NCBI RefSeq assembly: GCF_000744415.1
Contig: NZ_JQLW01000010.1
Coordinates: 1-64,000 of the forward strand
Reading direction: 5' to 3'
From: Ghiorsea bivora
GTDB lineage: Bacteria > Pseudomonadota > Zetaproteobacteria > Mariprofundales > Mariprofundaceae
DNA length: 64,000 bases
Made by a program: the position numbers and the translations under genes. The notes under the pieces were generated by a model. It did no database searches and was not told where the DNA came from. It was given only the letters and a program-made list of their open reading frames with translations. Of the stretch, positions 54,409 to 64,000 are shown piece after piece; the first letter of the stretch is position 1, and every line of letters starts with the position of its first letter.

Positions 54409-54830
54409 TAAACTACAATCACCTCATGGCGAACCGTTAAACATGTAATAGCTGATAAATTATACACACCTAATTTTTTCATAATATGCATACGATGTAC
54501 CCAAACAGTTTTAGGCCTCAAGTTAAGCAAGGACGAAATATCCTTTACTGACACCCCTTCTGCCAAAACAGCAAACACTTCGAACTCACGCGAACTGAAA
54601 ATATCAAGCAGATCTTGATATATTGGACATGACTAAGCCTTATGCCAAAGAAAGCTCAATATAAACGCGCCTTATCCACCAAGCGTACCTCCTTAATCAA
54701 CTCATCAGGCTACGTACGTTTGGTCAAATAACCTTAATGCCTAGCTTAATCGCGTGGGCAGTAAATATTTTGCTTTCATACGTTACGTGGATAATATCAT
54801 CAATTTGGGATTGTATTGAGGTAATTGCCA
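54409..54830 (-). pseudogene. Decayed NarL-type response regulator
   Basis: No intact frame exists, but the minus strand keeps recognisable pieces. 54409-54630 reads YQDLLDIFSSREFEVFAVLA and then VKDISSLLNLRPKTVWVHRM, a LuxR/GerE helix-turn-helix ending in a normal stop. Upstream, in shifted frames, AHAIKLGIK, GYLT and PDELIKEVRLVDKG match the end of a receiver domain. Stops and frameshifts separate them. The receiver's start is lost at the IS3 relic. The neighbouring kinase relic suggests the two were once a two-component pair. Confidence 0.65.
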
Positions 54831-55046
54831 TGATTATGCTGTTTCTGAAAGCTTTTTCTCAATACTAAAAACCGAGAGTATTAAGAAAATATATATAAAA
54901 CAATGCCTTAGATTCGCTCAGATATTTTTGGTTATATTGAATTGTTCTATAACCCAGTACGTCATCATGGGAACAACAATAGACTCTCACCTGTAAGGTT
55001 TGCAAATAAGTATGATGAGAAACTCTTAGCTGTCTACATAAACTAG
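54820..55046 (+). pseudogene. IS3-family transposase OrfB relic (C-terminal fragment)
   Basis: On the plus strand GNCHDYAVSESFFSILKTE (from about 54820), then, after a frameshift, DIFGYIELFYNPVRHHGNNN and LSPVRFANKY (54921-55046) give the last catalytic part of an IS3 OrfB. The E of the DDE triad is in the AVSESFF segment. Everything upstream is missing. It differs from the intact IS at the window start, so it comes from a different IS3 element. Confidence 0.75.
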
Positions 55047-55049
55047 GGG

Positions 55050-55335
55050 CTCGCCAAAGCCATTAAATCTTGTGGTGAATTCTACAAACCAAACTTATCC
55101 AAATTACTAGGGTATAACCGATACATACTGGTATACAATTGATCCGTAAGGGAGACAATACTCTCCGCCAAGGTGCGTTTTCCTAGCTTCGCTTTACCTT
55201 ATGCATCAACTACGCAGAGATACGGATAGCCGTTAAGTTTTGCCCAATTTCATTATGCAATTCAAAAACAATTTCTCGCCGTTCATTTCAATAAACATAA
55301 GGTTCTGACGTATCAATGTGTTATTTCCTAGCGGC
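55050..55335 (-). pseudogene. Decayed NarX/UhpB-type sensor histidine kinase
   Basis: On the minus strand RREIVFELHNEIGQNLTAIR (from about 55290 down) is the HisKA_3 phospho-acceptor helix, with the histidine in ELHNE. In a shifted frame TLAESIVSLTDQLYTSMYRL and YPSNLDKFGL continue the same domain, as in UhpB and NarX. In-frame stops interrupt it. The sensor and ATPase parts are not seen. Its 3' side abuts the IS3 relic, and the response-regulator relic lies beyond. Confidence 0.65.
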
Positions 55336-55508
55336 TGATCCAAGGTTAAAAAATCCTTGATCCGTAATCACTTGTTTTTATTGAAATACTTGCATTTTAA
55401 GACCCAACGTAAATTAAAATAAATACCAAGTCGAGCGAAACAAATGAAAGCAACACTTGTGCCGAAGTATTTTACGCCATATAATCGGGAAAAAAGGAGT
55501 GTGTATTT
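55336..55508. other. Promoter region of the erpA gene
   Basis: This AT-rich stretch after the kinase relic has no gene. A TTGCAT (near 55391) followed after 17 bases by an AT-rich -10-like sequence could be a promoter, and AAAAAAGGAGTGTGTATTT before 55509 is the ribosome-binding site. GGTTAAAAAATCCTTGATCC contains no strong hairpin. Confidence 0.35.
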
Positions 55509-55877
55509 ATGTCTGTTTCAATGACCGAAAGTGCTGCTATGAAAGTGAAATCCTTAATGGATAGCGAAGAAAACAAAGACCTTAAACTTCGTATTTTTGT
55601 ATCGGGTGGCGGTTGCTCAGGCTTTGAATATGGTTTCACTTTTGACGATGATGTAAAAGATACCGACACTGTTGTTGAAAGTTTTGGTGTGCCCCTCTTG
55701 GTAGACCAAATGAGCATGGATATGCTTAAAGGCTCTGAAGTGGATTATCAAACTTCCTTACAAGGCGAATCTTTTGTGATTAAAAATCCCAATGCAGGTT
55801 CAACTTGTGGTTGTGGTAAGTCATTCACCCCTGCTGATACAGGTGCTGGCTGTGGTCATGCCGCTGCGGAGTATTAA
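55509..55877 (+). CDS. erpA: Iron-sulfur cluster insertion protein ErpA (HesB/IscA family)
   Basis: The 122-residue A-type carrier delivers Fe-S clusters to apoproteins. The three ligand cysteines are C36 ([11 protein letters not shown]), C100 and C102 (STCGCGKSF). An extra C-terminal stretch of about 20 residues ([12 protein letters not shown]) includes a further cysteine and a histidine. The ATG follows AAGGAGTGTGTATTT. It is monocistronic or begins the unit with the ABC transporter 12 bp further on. Confidence 0.92.
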   Translation: MSVSMTESAAMKVKSLMDSEENKDLKLRIFVSGGGCSGFEYGFTFDDDVKDTDTVVESFGVPLLVDQMSMDMLKGSEVDYQTSLQGESFVIKNPNAGSTCGCGKSFTPADTGAGCGHAAAEY

Positions 55878-55889
55878 ACTTCACAAACT

Positions 55890-56825
55890 ATGAGCATTGC
55901 CCTAGCGGTTAAACAACTCACCAAAACATATTCCAACGGTAAAAAAGCCCTAGAAGGCGTAGATTTAACTGTACCTGAAGGTTCGTTTTTTGCTTTGCTC
56001 GGCCCTAATGGTGCGGGTAAATCCACCCTGATTAATATTTTGGCAGATACTGTCAAACCAAGTGCTGGTGAAGTCAGTTTTTTAGGGCATGATTTATTTA
56101 CAGAGCGTAAATGGTGCAAACAGCGTTTAGGCGTTGTCCCCCAAGAGATTGCTTTTGACCCCTTCTTTAATCCGCGTGATATTCTCAAAATTATGTCAGG
56201 CATGTTTGGTGTTAAACCCGATTTAAAATGGATAGATGAACTCTTAGAACACTTGGAGCTTGCAGAACACGCACAAAAAAATGCCCGTATGTTATCAGGC
56301 GGCATGCGAAGACGTTTACTGGTAGCACAAGCCTTGGTACACAAACCCAAAGTGGTCATTTTAGATGAACCAACGGCTGGTGTAGATGTAGAGCTTAGAA
56401 AACGTTTATGGGGATTCATGCGTGAACTCAACAACAATGGCACAACCATACTATTAACCACTCACTACCTCGAAGAAGCTGAAGAATTGTGCGACCATGT
56501 TGCCATTATCAACCAAGGTAAACTACTCACCTCGCAGTCTATGAAAGGTTTATTGGATAATGTTGGCAGTTCATCCTTGGTATTGGAATACGCTGATACC
56601 AAGGTCATCAGTGATGACATCAAAAATAAACTTGCTGATTTTTGCCCGAGAACCCAAGGAAATAAAGTTATTTTAAGCCTTAAAAAATGCGAAGGACATA
56701 CCAATTTTAATGATGCCTACCAAGCAGCTTTGGCTTGTTGGGGTGAAGCAGTATCAGTAAATATCCAAGATGAAGACTTGGAAGACGTATTTTTACGTAT
56801 CACCCACAATGGAGCAACCGCATGA
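55890..56825 (+). CDS. ABC-2 type exporter, ATP-binding protein
   Basis: The 311-residue ATPase has Walker A GPNGAGKSTL, signature LSGGMRRRL, Walker B VVILDEPTAG and the H-loop TTHYLEEAEEL. It belongs to the ABC-2 exporter group, related to YadG and drug- or polysaccharide-exporter ATPases. The stop overlaps the permease start (ATGA). The substrate is unknown. Confidence 0.93.
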   Translation: MSIALAVKQLTKTYSNGKKALEGVDLTVPEGSFFALLGPNGAGKSTLINILADTVKPSAGEVSFLGHDLFTERKWCKQRLGVVPQEIAFDPFFNPRDILKIMSGMFGVKPDLKWIDELLEHLELAEHAQKNARMLSGGMRRRLLVAQALVHKPKVVILDEPTAGVDVELRKRLWGFMRELNNNGTTILLTTHYLEEAEELCDHVAIINQGKLLTSQSMKGLLDNVGSSSLVLEYADTKVISDDIKNKLADFCPRTQGNKVILSLKKCEGHTNFNDAYQAALACWGEAVSVNIQDEDLEDVFLRITHNGATA

Positions 56826-57583
56826 ATTGGTATGGTTGCTGGACCTTATATTCTCGTGAAACGCGCCGCTTTTTAAATGTCAAAATGCAAACCGTTGTTG
56901 CGCCAGCGTTAACGGCAGTGATGTATTTGATTGTGTTTCGTTATGCCATGGGTGAACGATCCGTACCCGATTTGGATGTGCCATATTTTAACTTCTTAAT
57001 CCCAGGTTTGGTGATGATGGCAATGATGCAAAATGCATTTGCCAACACATCCAGCTCCATCATGGTCGGCAAGTTGATGAATATGCAAATTTTCTTGATG
57101 ATGGCACCACTGACTGCTTTTGAAGTCACCCTTGCCTTCTTGGCTGCCGCTGTCACCCGCGCATTTATTGTTGCCGTGGTTTTATTGTTGGTGCTTGTAC
57201 CATTCACCAACATGCATATCGAACATCTTTGGATGATTATGTTTTACGGTGTGTGTGGCAGTATTATTATGGGTGGTATGGGCATGATTGGTGGTATGTG
57301 GTCGAAAACATTCGATGATATGGCGCTCTTAAACAACTTCATCATTATGCCGCTCACTTTTTTATCGGGTGTGTTTTATTCCGTCAAACAACTCCCTGAA
57401 ACATGGCAAACTGCCAACCATTTCAACCCATTTTTTTATCTGATTGACGGCTTCCGCCACGGTTTCTTAAACGTAGGCGACACAGACCCTAGCCAAGCTG
57501 TGCTTATCGTATCCCTAGCTACCGCAACAACAATGTTCGCCTGTTGGGCACTATGGCGCAGCGGTTGGAAGTTAAAAGACTAA
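56822..57583 (+). CDS. ABC-2 type exporter, permease protein (YadH-like)
   Basis: The 253-residue membrane protein has six predicted helices and the ABC-2 signature LNNFIIMPLTFLSGVFYSVK. The first helix is in TVVAPALTAVMYLIVF. It pairs with the overlapping ATPase gene. YadGH-type transporters occur widely in proteobacteria, but the substrate is not established. Confidence 0.92.
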   Translation: MNWYGCWTLYSRETRRFLNVKMQTVVAPALTAVMYLIVFRYAMGERSVPDLDVPYFNFLIPGLVMMAMMQNAFANTSSSIMVGKLMNMQIFLMMAPLTAFEVTLAFLAAAVTRAFIVAVVLLLVLVPFTNMHIEHLWMIMFYGVCGSIIMGGMGMIGGMWSKTFDDMALLNNFIIMPLTFLSGVFYSVKQLPETWQTANHFNPFFYLIDGFRHGFLNVGDTDPSQAVLIVSLATATTMFACWALWRSGWKLKD

Positions 57584-57815
57584 ATTTTACCACAGAGTAC
57601 ACAGAGAAACACAGCGTTTTAATCACCTGTCAGTCGAGCACCGTCGAGACATCTCTAAAACCCCTCGCCTACGCTCGGGATGACACAGTCCCACCCTTTG
57701 TTAGCCTTTTCTTTAACAGCAAAGAAATGAACAAGCTAAAAAAGCCACAGATGAACACGGATAAACAATGATAAAACAAACACTATCATTTTGATATGAG
57801 TGGGTGCGCACTCAG
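57584..57815. other. Intergenic region with three dispersed-repeat motifs
   Basis: Between the ABC permease and the flavoprotein gene there is no credible gene. ACCACAGAGTACACAGAG (57590-57607), CGCCTACGCTCGGGATGACA (57666-57685) and GCCACAGATGAACACGGAT (57744-57762) each resemble short sequences found repeated in intergenic regions of many bacteria, from memory. The first is a relative of the sequence after lysC. None looks like a terminator. Confidence 0.5.
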
Positions 57816-59003
57816 CTATGCAACTGCACTTCCTGCAGCAAAGCCACTTGACCAAGCCCATTGAAAGTTGAACCCACCAAGATGGCCTGTCACATCCACA
57901 ACTTCACCAATAAAGTATAAACCTTCTACTTTCTTAGCTTGCATGGTTTTAGAATCCAAGTCAGCAGTGTCCACACCACCCACTGTCACCTCAGCTGTGC
58001 GATAACCTTCCGTGCTGCTGGGTTTAATCACCCAAGCTTGCAAAAAATCTTCTAAGTGCTGAACATCTTTATCGGATAATGATGCTACTTTTTGTTGCAT
58101 AGGGAATTCATCCACTAATAGTGAAACCAAACGCTTGGGGAAGGCATGACTTAATACTGTCGCCAATAAGGCTTGGGGATGTTCTTTCTTTTTTTTATCC
58201 ATAAAAGCTTTCAAATCCAAATCAGGAATTAAATTGATACTGATACTATCACCGGGCAACCAATAGGAAGAAATTTGCAATATCACAGGTCCTGAAAGAC
58301 CTCTATGTGTAAACAACATCGCTTCTTTGAAACTTGGTGCTTTGCGCTCAACAAGTGAGACCACCACGGGTAATGCAATGCCAGCAAGTGCCTTAAAATC
58401 ATCTTTATTTTTACCTGTAAAGGTAAAGGGAACCAAACCTGGTCGCGTTTGAATCGTGTTCAAACCAAACTGTTTGGCAACTTTAAAGCCAAAACCTGTA
58501 GCGCCCATTTTAGGAATCGATAATGCACCCGTTGCGATTACCAAAGATTCACATGCCAGTTCACCTATATTGGTTTCTAGTTTAAAATCATCTTTTTTTT
58601 CAATGGATTTCACCTTAACATCCAACTCAAGCTGCACACCATAACCATCGCACTTGTCCAAAAGCATTTTAATAATTTCATTCGCTGATTTATCACAAAA
58701 TAACTGCCCATGCTCACGCTCATGATAATCAATACCTGCTTGCACCACCCAATCAATAAAATCCCACTGATTAAACCCTGCCAATGCTGATTTGCAAAAA
58801 TGTTTGTTGTTGGAGATATAGTTTTCAGCAGTGACATCCAAGTTGGTGAAGTTGCACTTACCACCACCTGAAATACGAACTTTCTCCGCAGCCTTAGTCG
58901 ATTTATCCAACACCAACACAGATTTTCCGCGAGATGCCGCTGTAATCGCACACATCAAACCCGCCGCACCTGCACCAATCACCACTACATTCGCTTCATT
59001 CAT
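57816..59003 (-). CDS. FAD/NAD(P)-dependent oxidoreductase, HI0933/YhiN family
   Basis: The 395-residue flavoprotein has an N-terminal dinucleotide-binding fold (VVIGAGAAGLMCAITAASRG), a second glycine-rich segment (RISGGGKCNFTN) and the C-terminal FAD motif (GLYFIGEVVDVTGHLGGFNF). HI0933/YhiN-type proteins are conserved but their reaction is not established. The ATG at 59003 is divergent from thiC. Alone in its transcription unit. Confidence 0.88.
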   Translation of the reverse strand: MNEANVVVIGAGAAGLMCAITAASRGKSVLVLDKSTKAAEKVRISGGGKCNFTNLDVTAENYISNNKHFCKSALAGFNQWDFIDWVVQAGIDYHEREHGQLFCDKSANEIIKMLLDKCDGYGVQLELDVKVKSIEKKDDFKLETNIGELACESLVIATGALSIPKMGATGFGFKVAKQFGLNTIQTRPGLVPFTFTGKNKDDFKALAGIALPVVVSLVERKAPSFKEAMLFTHRGLSGPVILQISSYWLPGDSISINLIPDLDLKAFMDKKKKEHPQALLATVLSHAFPKRLVSLLVDEFPMQQKVASLSDKDVQHLEDFLQAWVIKPSSTEGYRTAEVTVGGVDTADLDSKTMQAKKVEGLYFIGEVVDVTGHLGGFNFQWAWSSGFAAGSAVA

Positions 59004-59139
59004 GCCCCCATATTGGAAAAATTCGCTTATTTTGCAAAGGCTTATTTCATACCCTTGTACACATACTATGTTTAGCTATATCTTACCCTAGAAGATGGTT
59101 ATCATTGCGCTTCTTTTTTGATACACAAAGGATGTCTAG

Positions 59140-61029
<1,890 letters not shown>

Positions 61030-61051
61030 AACTTTAGCCTTAAAAATAACA

Positions 61052-61088
61052 AGCCGCTTTATATTCAGTCATAAAGCGGCTTTTTTTT
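61052..61088 (+). terminator. Rho-independent terminator after thiC
   Basis: AGCCGCTTTAT (61052-61062) pairs perfectly with ATAAAGCGGCT (61071-61081) around an 8-base loop and is followed by eight T. It is the strongest intrinsic terminator in the window. Confidence 0.9.
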
Positions 61089-61169
61089 ATACCATAAAAA
61101 ATACAAAAAAATAACCCACTATTTCTAGCAGGTTATATTTATATAGTTACCATTAAGGTATAAGATACA

Positions 61170-61613
61170 CTAAAATGGGATATCATCATCCACGGGTGCT
61201 GAGTTAAAGTCTGGCTGGTCTGCAAACGGGTCATTTTGTTTTGCAGGTTGGGCTTGTTGTTGCCCACCACCTTGATAACCACCGCCAGATTGACCGCCAC
61301 CATCGCGACCACCAATAAGATCAAGTTTATCTACAGAAACTTCAACTGAAGTACGTTTCACACCTTCTTTATCATCATATTCACGAATCCTAAGTTCACC
61401 AGAAATAGCAACTTGTGTACCTTTCTTTAAATACTGTGGTAAACCACCCTCAGCACGTTTACCAAACAAAGATGCACGAATCCAGTTGGTGCCTTTATTA
61501 TCACCAAAACCATAATCAACTGCGACTGAAAACGAACAAATTGCCATACCACTTTGTGTAAAACGTTGCTCGCAATCTCGCGCTAAACGCCCTGTGAAAC
61601 TATATACATTCAT
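61170..61613 (-). CDS. ssb: Single-stranded DNA-binding protein Ssb
   Basis: The 147-residue protein has the OB fold (NVYSFTGRLARDCEQRFTQS; TNWIRASLFGKRAE), a glycine/glutamine-rich linker from about residue 110, and the acidic tip DDDIPF that recruits replication and repair proteins. It is a little shorter than E. coli Ssb. The ATG follows AAGGAGTAGGGT. Confidence 0.95.
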   Translation of the reverse strand: MNVYSFTGRLARDCEQRFTQSGMAICSFSVAVDYGFGDNKGTNWIRASLFGKRAEGGLPQYLKKGTQVAISGELRIREYDDKEGVKRTSVEVSVDKLDLIGGRDGGGQSGGGYQGGGQQQAQPAKQNDPFADQPDFNSAPVDDDIPF

Positions 61614-61640
61614 ACCCTACTCCTTCTTTCCTCTAAACTT

Positions 61641-62864
61641 TTAAGACCGATACTCGGCATTGATGGTGATATATTCATGGGTTAAATCACCTGTCCACAC
61701 TTTGGCAGATGCATCACCCAATCCAATATCCACAGACAACGTAAATTCTTGCTTGGCAAACACTGCCATACCCATGTCATCACGGTAATCAGGATGTAAG
61801 TTACCATCTTTTAAAATCAAAACATCATCGGCTTTGATGCTCACCTTATCCGATTGGATATACGAACCACTATTACCAATCGCCATAATAATTCTACCCC
61901 AGTTCGCATCTGAGCCTGCAAATGCAGTTTTTACCAATGGCGACACGGCAATGGTTCGCCCTAATTCACGTGCTTGTGTCTCATTTTCTGCACCTGAAAC
62001 TTCAATGGTAACAAACTTGGTCACACCTTCACCATCGCGTACAATCAATTGCGCTAGTTCAATAGCAACTTCGCTTAAAGCTTTCTCAAAAACTGTGATA
62101 TCTTGAAGCTCTGTGTCACCTAAACCCAAACCTGATGATAATAAATACACCGTGTCATTGGTTGATGTATCACCGTCTACGCTAATGCTATTAAACGACT
62201 CATCAGTAACCCTTGATAATATATCCTGCAACACTTCCGCGCGAATTGGCGCATCGGTCGCCATAAAACCCAGCATAGTTGCCATATTAGGGTGAATCAT
62301 GCCACTGCCCTTAGATACACCTGTAATCGTATACGTTTTGCCATTCGTCTCAAACTGACGTGAGGTATACTTAGCAAAAGTATCGGTAGTACGAATGGCT
62401 TCAGCAGCTTGCAGCCAATTGTCTTCTGCCAACGAACTTCCTGCCTCGTCAATCGCATCACGAATACGTTCGATAGGGAAAGGTTCACCAATCACACCTG
62501 TTGATGCAGACAACACTTGATATGATGAAACTTCTGCAACCTCAGCACCCAAATCAATCAACTGCTGTGACCACACCCGCTCCATCTCACCCACACCCGC
62601 ATTGGCATTACCCGCATTGGCAACAATGGCACGGATATTGGTGGCATGTTCACGCACTGTTTGCTCACCCAAGTCTACACATGCCGCACGAAATGCATTC
62701 TGCGTAAATACTGCGGCTGCTTGCGCAGGCACATCAGCCACAATCAAAGTAACATCTTGGCGTTTACCTTTTAAGTCAGCTGATTTTACACCGCACGAAG
62801 CCGAACCAACCTTAAATCCAGGAACTGGAAGCGGCTTTTGCAAAGTATAAGGCAATACTGGCAT
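61641..62864 (-). CDS. argJ: Bifunctional ornithine/N-acetylglutamate acetyltransferase ArgJ
   Basis: The 407-residue enzyme recycles the acetyl group in arginine synthesis, giving acetylglutamate and ornithine. The autoproteolysis and nucleophile site is in KGSGMIHPNMATMLGF, the threonine of MATML becoming the N-terminus of the beta chain. The length is full. Its ATG is 3 bp after the secA stop, and the two may be cotranscribed. Confidence 0.96.
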   Translation of the reverse strand: MPVLPYTLQKPLPVPGFKVGSASCGVKSADLKGKRQDVTLIVADVPAQAAAVFTQNAFRAACVDLGEQTVREHATNIRAIVANAGNANAGVGEMERVWSQQLIDLGAEVAEVSSYQVLSASTGVIGEPFPIERIRDAIDEAGSSLAEDNWLQAAEAIRTTDTFAKYTSRQFETNGKTYTITGVSKGSGMIHPNMATMLGFMATDAPIRAEVLQDILSRVTDESFNSISVDGDTSTNDTVYLLSSGLGLGDTELQDITVFEKALSEVAIELAQLIVRDGEGVTKFVTIEVSGAENETQARELGRTIAVSPLVKTAFAGSDANWGRIIMAIGNSGSYIQSDKVSIKADDVLILKDGNLHPDYRDDMGMAVFAKQEFTLSVDIGLGDASAKVWTGDLTHEYITINAEYRS

Positions 62865-62866
62865 GA

Positions 62867-64000
62867 TTAACGCTTCTTACCGTGACACTGTTTATACTTT
62901 TTACCCGAACCACAAGGGCATGGGTCGTTACGTCCAATTTTTTCACCTTGGCGTTGGTATGTTTCAGTAACAGCTTCAGGTTCTTTATTCACAATATTGT
63001 ATTTAATTTTTTCTGGTTCGGGTTGCGGCTCGGGTTCTTTGACTTCAACACGGAACAATGAAATCACAGTTTCTGTGCGAATTTTACCCAACATACTGCT
63101 AAACAACTCATATGATTCATGTTTGTATTCTTGAATTGGATTTTTTTGTGCATAACCACGCAAACCAACACTTTGACGCAGGTGATCCATCGCCAACAAG
63201 TGCTCTTTCCAATGATGATCAAGGATTTGCAATAGCAGCCATTTCTCAAAACCACGCATTTGCTCAGCACCCGTAGCTTCTTCTTTTTCAGCCAGATGCG
63301 CTTTTAGGGCTTCAACCAACTTGTTACGCATACCCTCTGCTGATTCAACATCATCGCTCTCAGCCCAAGCTTGCACATCAGCTTCAATGGTAAGTTTCTC
63401 AAGCAATGTTGTTTTTAAACCTTCAACATCCCAGTTATCTGGAATATCCGATAAAAACTCAGCAACAAGTTCATCCACATAGTCCAACATCATGTCTTCA
63501 ATGACTTCTTGTACATCATCCAATTCAAGCAGTTCACGGCGTTGCGAGTAAATCACTTCACGTTGCTGGTTCATCACATCATCATACTCAAGCAGTTGTT
63601 TACGCATATCAAAGTTGCGTCCTTCCACTTTTTTCTGCGAGTTGGCAATGGCTTTACTTACCCAAGGATGCTCAATCACTTCCCCTTTATCAAAACCCAT
63701 CTTGGTGAGCATGCCTTGCATTTTTTCACCACCAAAAATACGCATCAAGTCATCTTCAAGCGATAAGTAAAAACGGGTTGAACCTGGGTCACCTTGCCTA
63801 CCCGCACGACCTCGAAGCTGGTTATCAATACGACGCGATTCATGACGCTCTGTACCAATAATATGCAAACCACCCAAAGCAATCACTTCATCATGCTCTT
63901 TTTGACAAGCCGCCTTGATTTCAGCTACTTTCTTCGCACGTTCTTCATCACTTAACTTATCCGACAACTGTGCAATCAGCATATTGGGATTACCACCCAA
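62867..64000 (-). CDS. secA: Preprotein translocase ATPase SecA (3' part, cut by the window edge)
   Basis: Only the C-terminal 377 residues are in the window. The sequence enters in NBD2 ([20 protein letters not shown]), then the helical scaffold and wing domains, and ends with the zinc-binding SEC-C motif [14 protein letters not shown]. SecA drives preproteins through SecYEG. The 5' end lies beyond position 64000. argJ follows directly on the same strand. Confidence 0.96.
   Translation of the reverse strand: MGGNPNMLIAQLSDKLSDEERAKKVAEIKAACQKEHDEVIALGGLHIIGTERHESRRIDNQLRGRAGRQGDPGSTRFYLSLEDDLMRIFGGEKMQGMLTKMGFDKGEVIEHPWVSKAIANSQKKVEGRNFDMRKQLLEYDDVMNQQREVIYSQRRELLELDDVQEVIEDMMLDYVDELVAEFLSDIPDNWDVEGLKTTLLEKLTIEADVQAWAESDDVESAEGMRNKLVEALKAHLAEKEEATGAEQMRGFEKWLLLQILDHHWKEHLLAMDHLRQSVGLRGYAQKNPIQEYKHESYELFSSMLGKIRTETVISLFRVEVKEPEPQPEPEKIKYNIVNKEPEAVTETYQRQGEKIGRNDPCPCGSGKKYKQCHGKKR

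Overview
The window is a gene-dense, roughly 42% GC (by eye) bacterial chromosome segment from a Gram-negative organism: it carries a lipid A acyltransferase, ExbB/ExbD, Sec genes, signal peptides and a full chemotaxis operon. HflD, RuvC, RecG, FtsY, ErpA, ThiC, ArgJ and Ssb are proteobacterial in character. A marine or iron-rich-habitat proteobacterium (Zetaproteobacteria or a neighbouring gamma-like lineage) is my best guess, but this is inference from family composition and not from a marker alignment. No rRNA, tRNA or CRISPR array was seen.

Layout. 1-5.7 kb: an IS3-family element sits in the 3' part of a large secreted HYR-repeat/RHS-type gene that is also split by an internal frameshift. 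5.7-9.0 kb: a double cyclic-nucleotide-binding protein, mgtE and a lytic transglycosylase. 9.0-22.5 kb: housekeeping and signalling genes (DUF455, hflD, ruvC, a Ser/Thr kinase, an RlmD-like methyltransferase, a peptide-binding lipoprotein, a hybrid histidine kinase, a DnaQ-like exonuclease, recG, trx). 22.5-30.1 kb: a MoxR/DUF58/transglutaminase operon, a SulP-STAS-cNMP fusion, a Nudix hydrolase and YjbQ. 30.2-31.8 kb: a small accessory island with a HigBA-type toxin-antitoxin and an SRA-HNH (type IV-like) nuclease. 32.0-36.4 kb: lpxL-like, Trm112-like, exbB, exbD, lysC and a HAD phosphatase. 36.6-41.6 kb: a duplicated pair of secreted proteins, each pair made of a LAS-type metallopeptidase with Ig-like domains and a PKD-like protein with an acidic calcium-binding tail. 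41.7-42.6 kb: ftsY. 42.6-54.3 kb: one chemotaxis operon on the minus strand (MCP, a channel fusion, cheY, cheA, cheW, cheB, cheR). 54.4-55.3 kb: a graveyard of a NarX/NarL-like two-component system and an IS3 relic. 55.5-64 kb: erpA, an ABC-2 exporter, a flavoprotein, thiC, ssb, argJ and the 3' end of secA.

The most unusual locus is in the chemotaxis operon. A 1199-residue protein combines an S4-like arginine ladder, a CASTOR/POLLUX-like pore and RCK-like cytoplasmic part, an EF-hand loop just before the pore, and a C-terminal helix with the D-x-x-x-Q pattern of the CheY phosphatase CheZ. Its stop codon overlaps the cheY start. The operon has no separate cheZ, so the protein may couple ion flux or voltage to CheY-P removal. 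In the same operon cheA is split into two frames exactly at a run of seven G, so it is either phase-variable, translated by frameshifting, or a sequence error.

Other decay and mobility signals are the frameshifted and IS-truncated HYR gene, a 167-bp nested-inverted-repeat element at the end of the lytic transglycosylase gene with a diverged relative near 31.9 kb, and dispersed intergenic repeats after lysC and after the ABC-2 permease.
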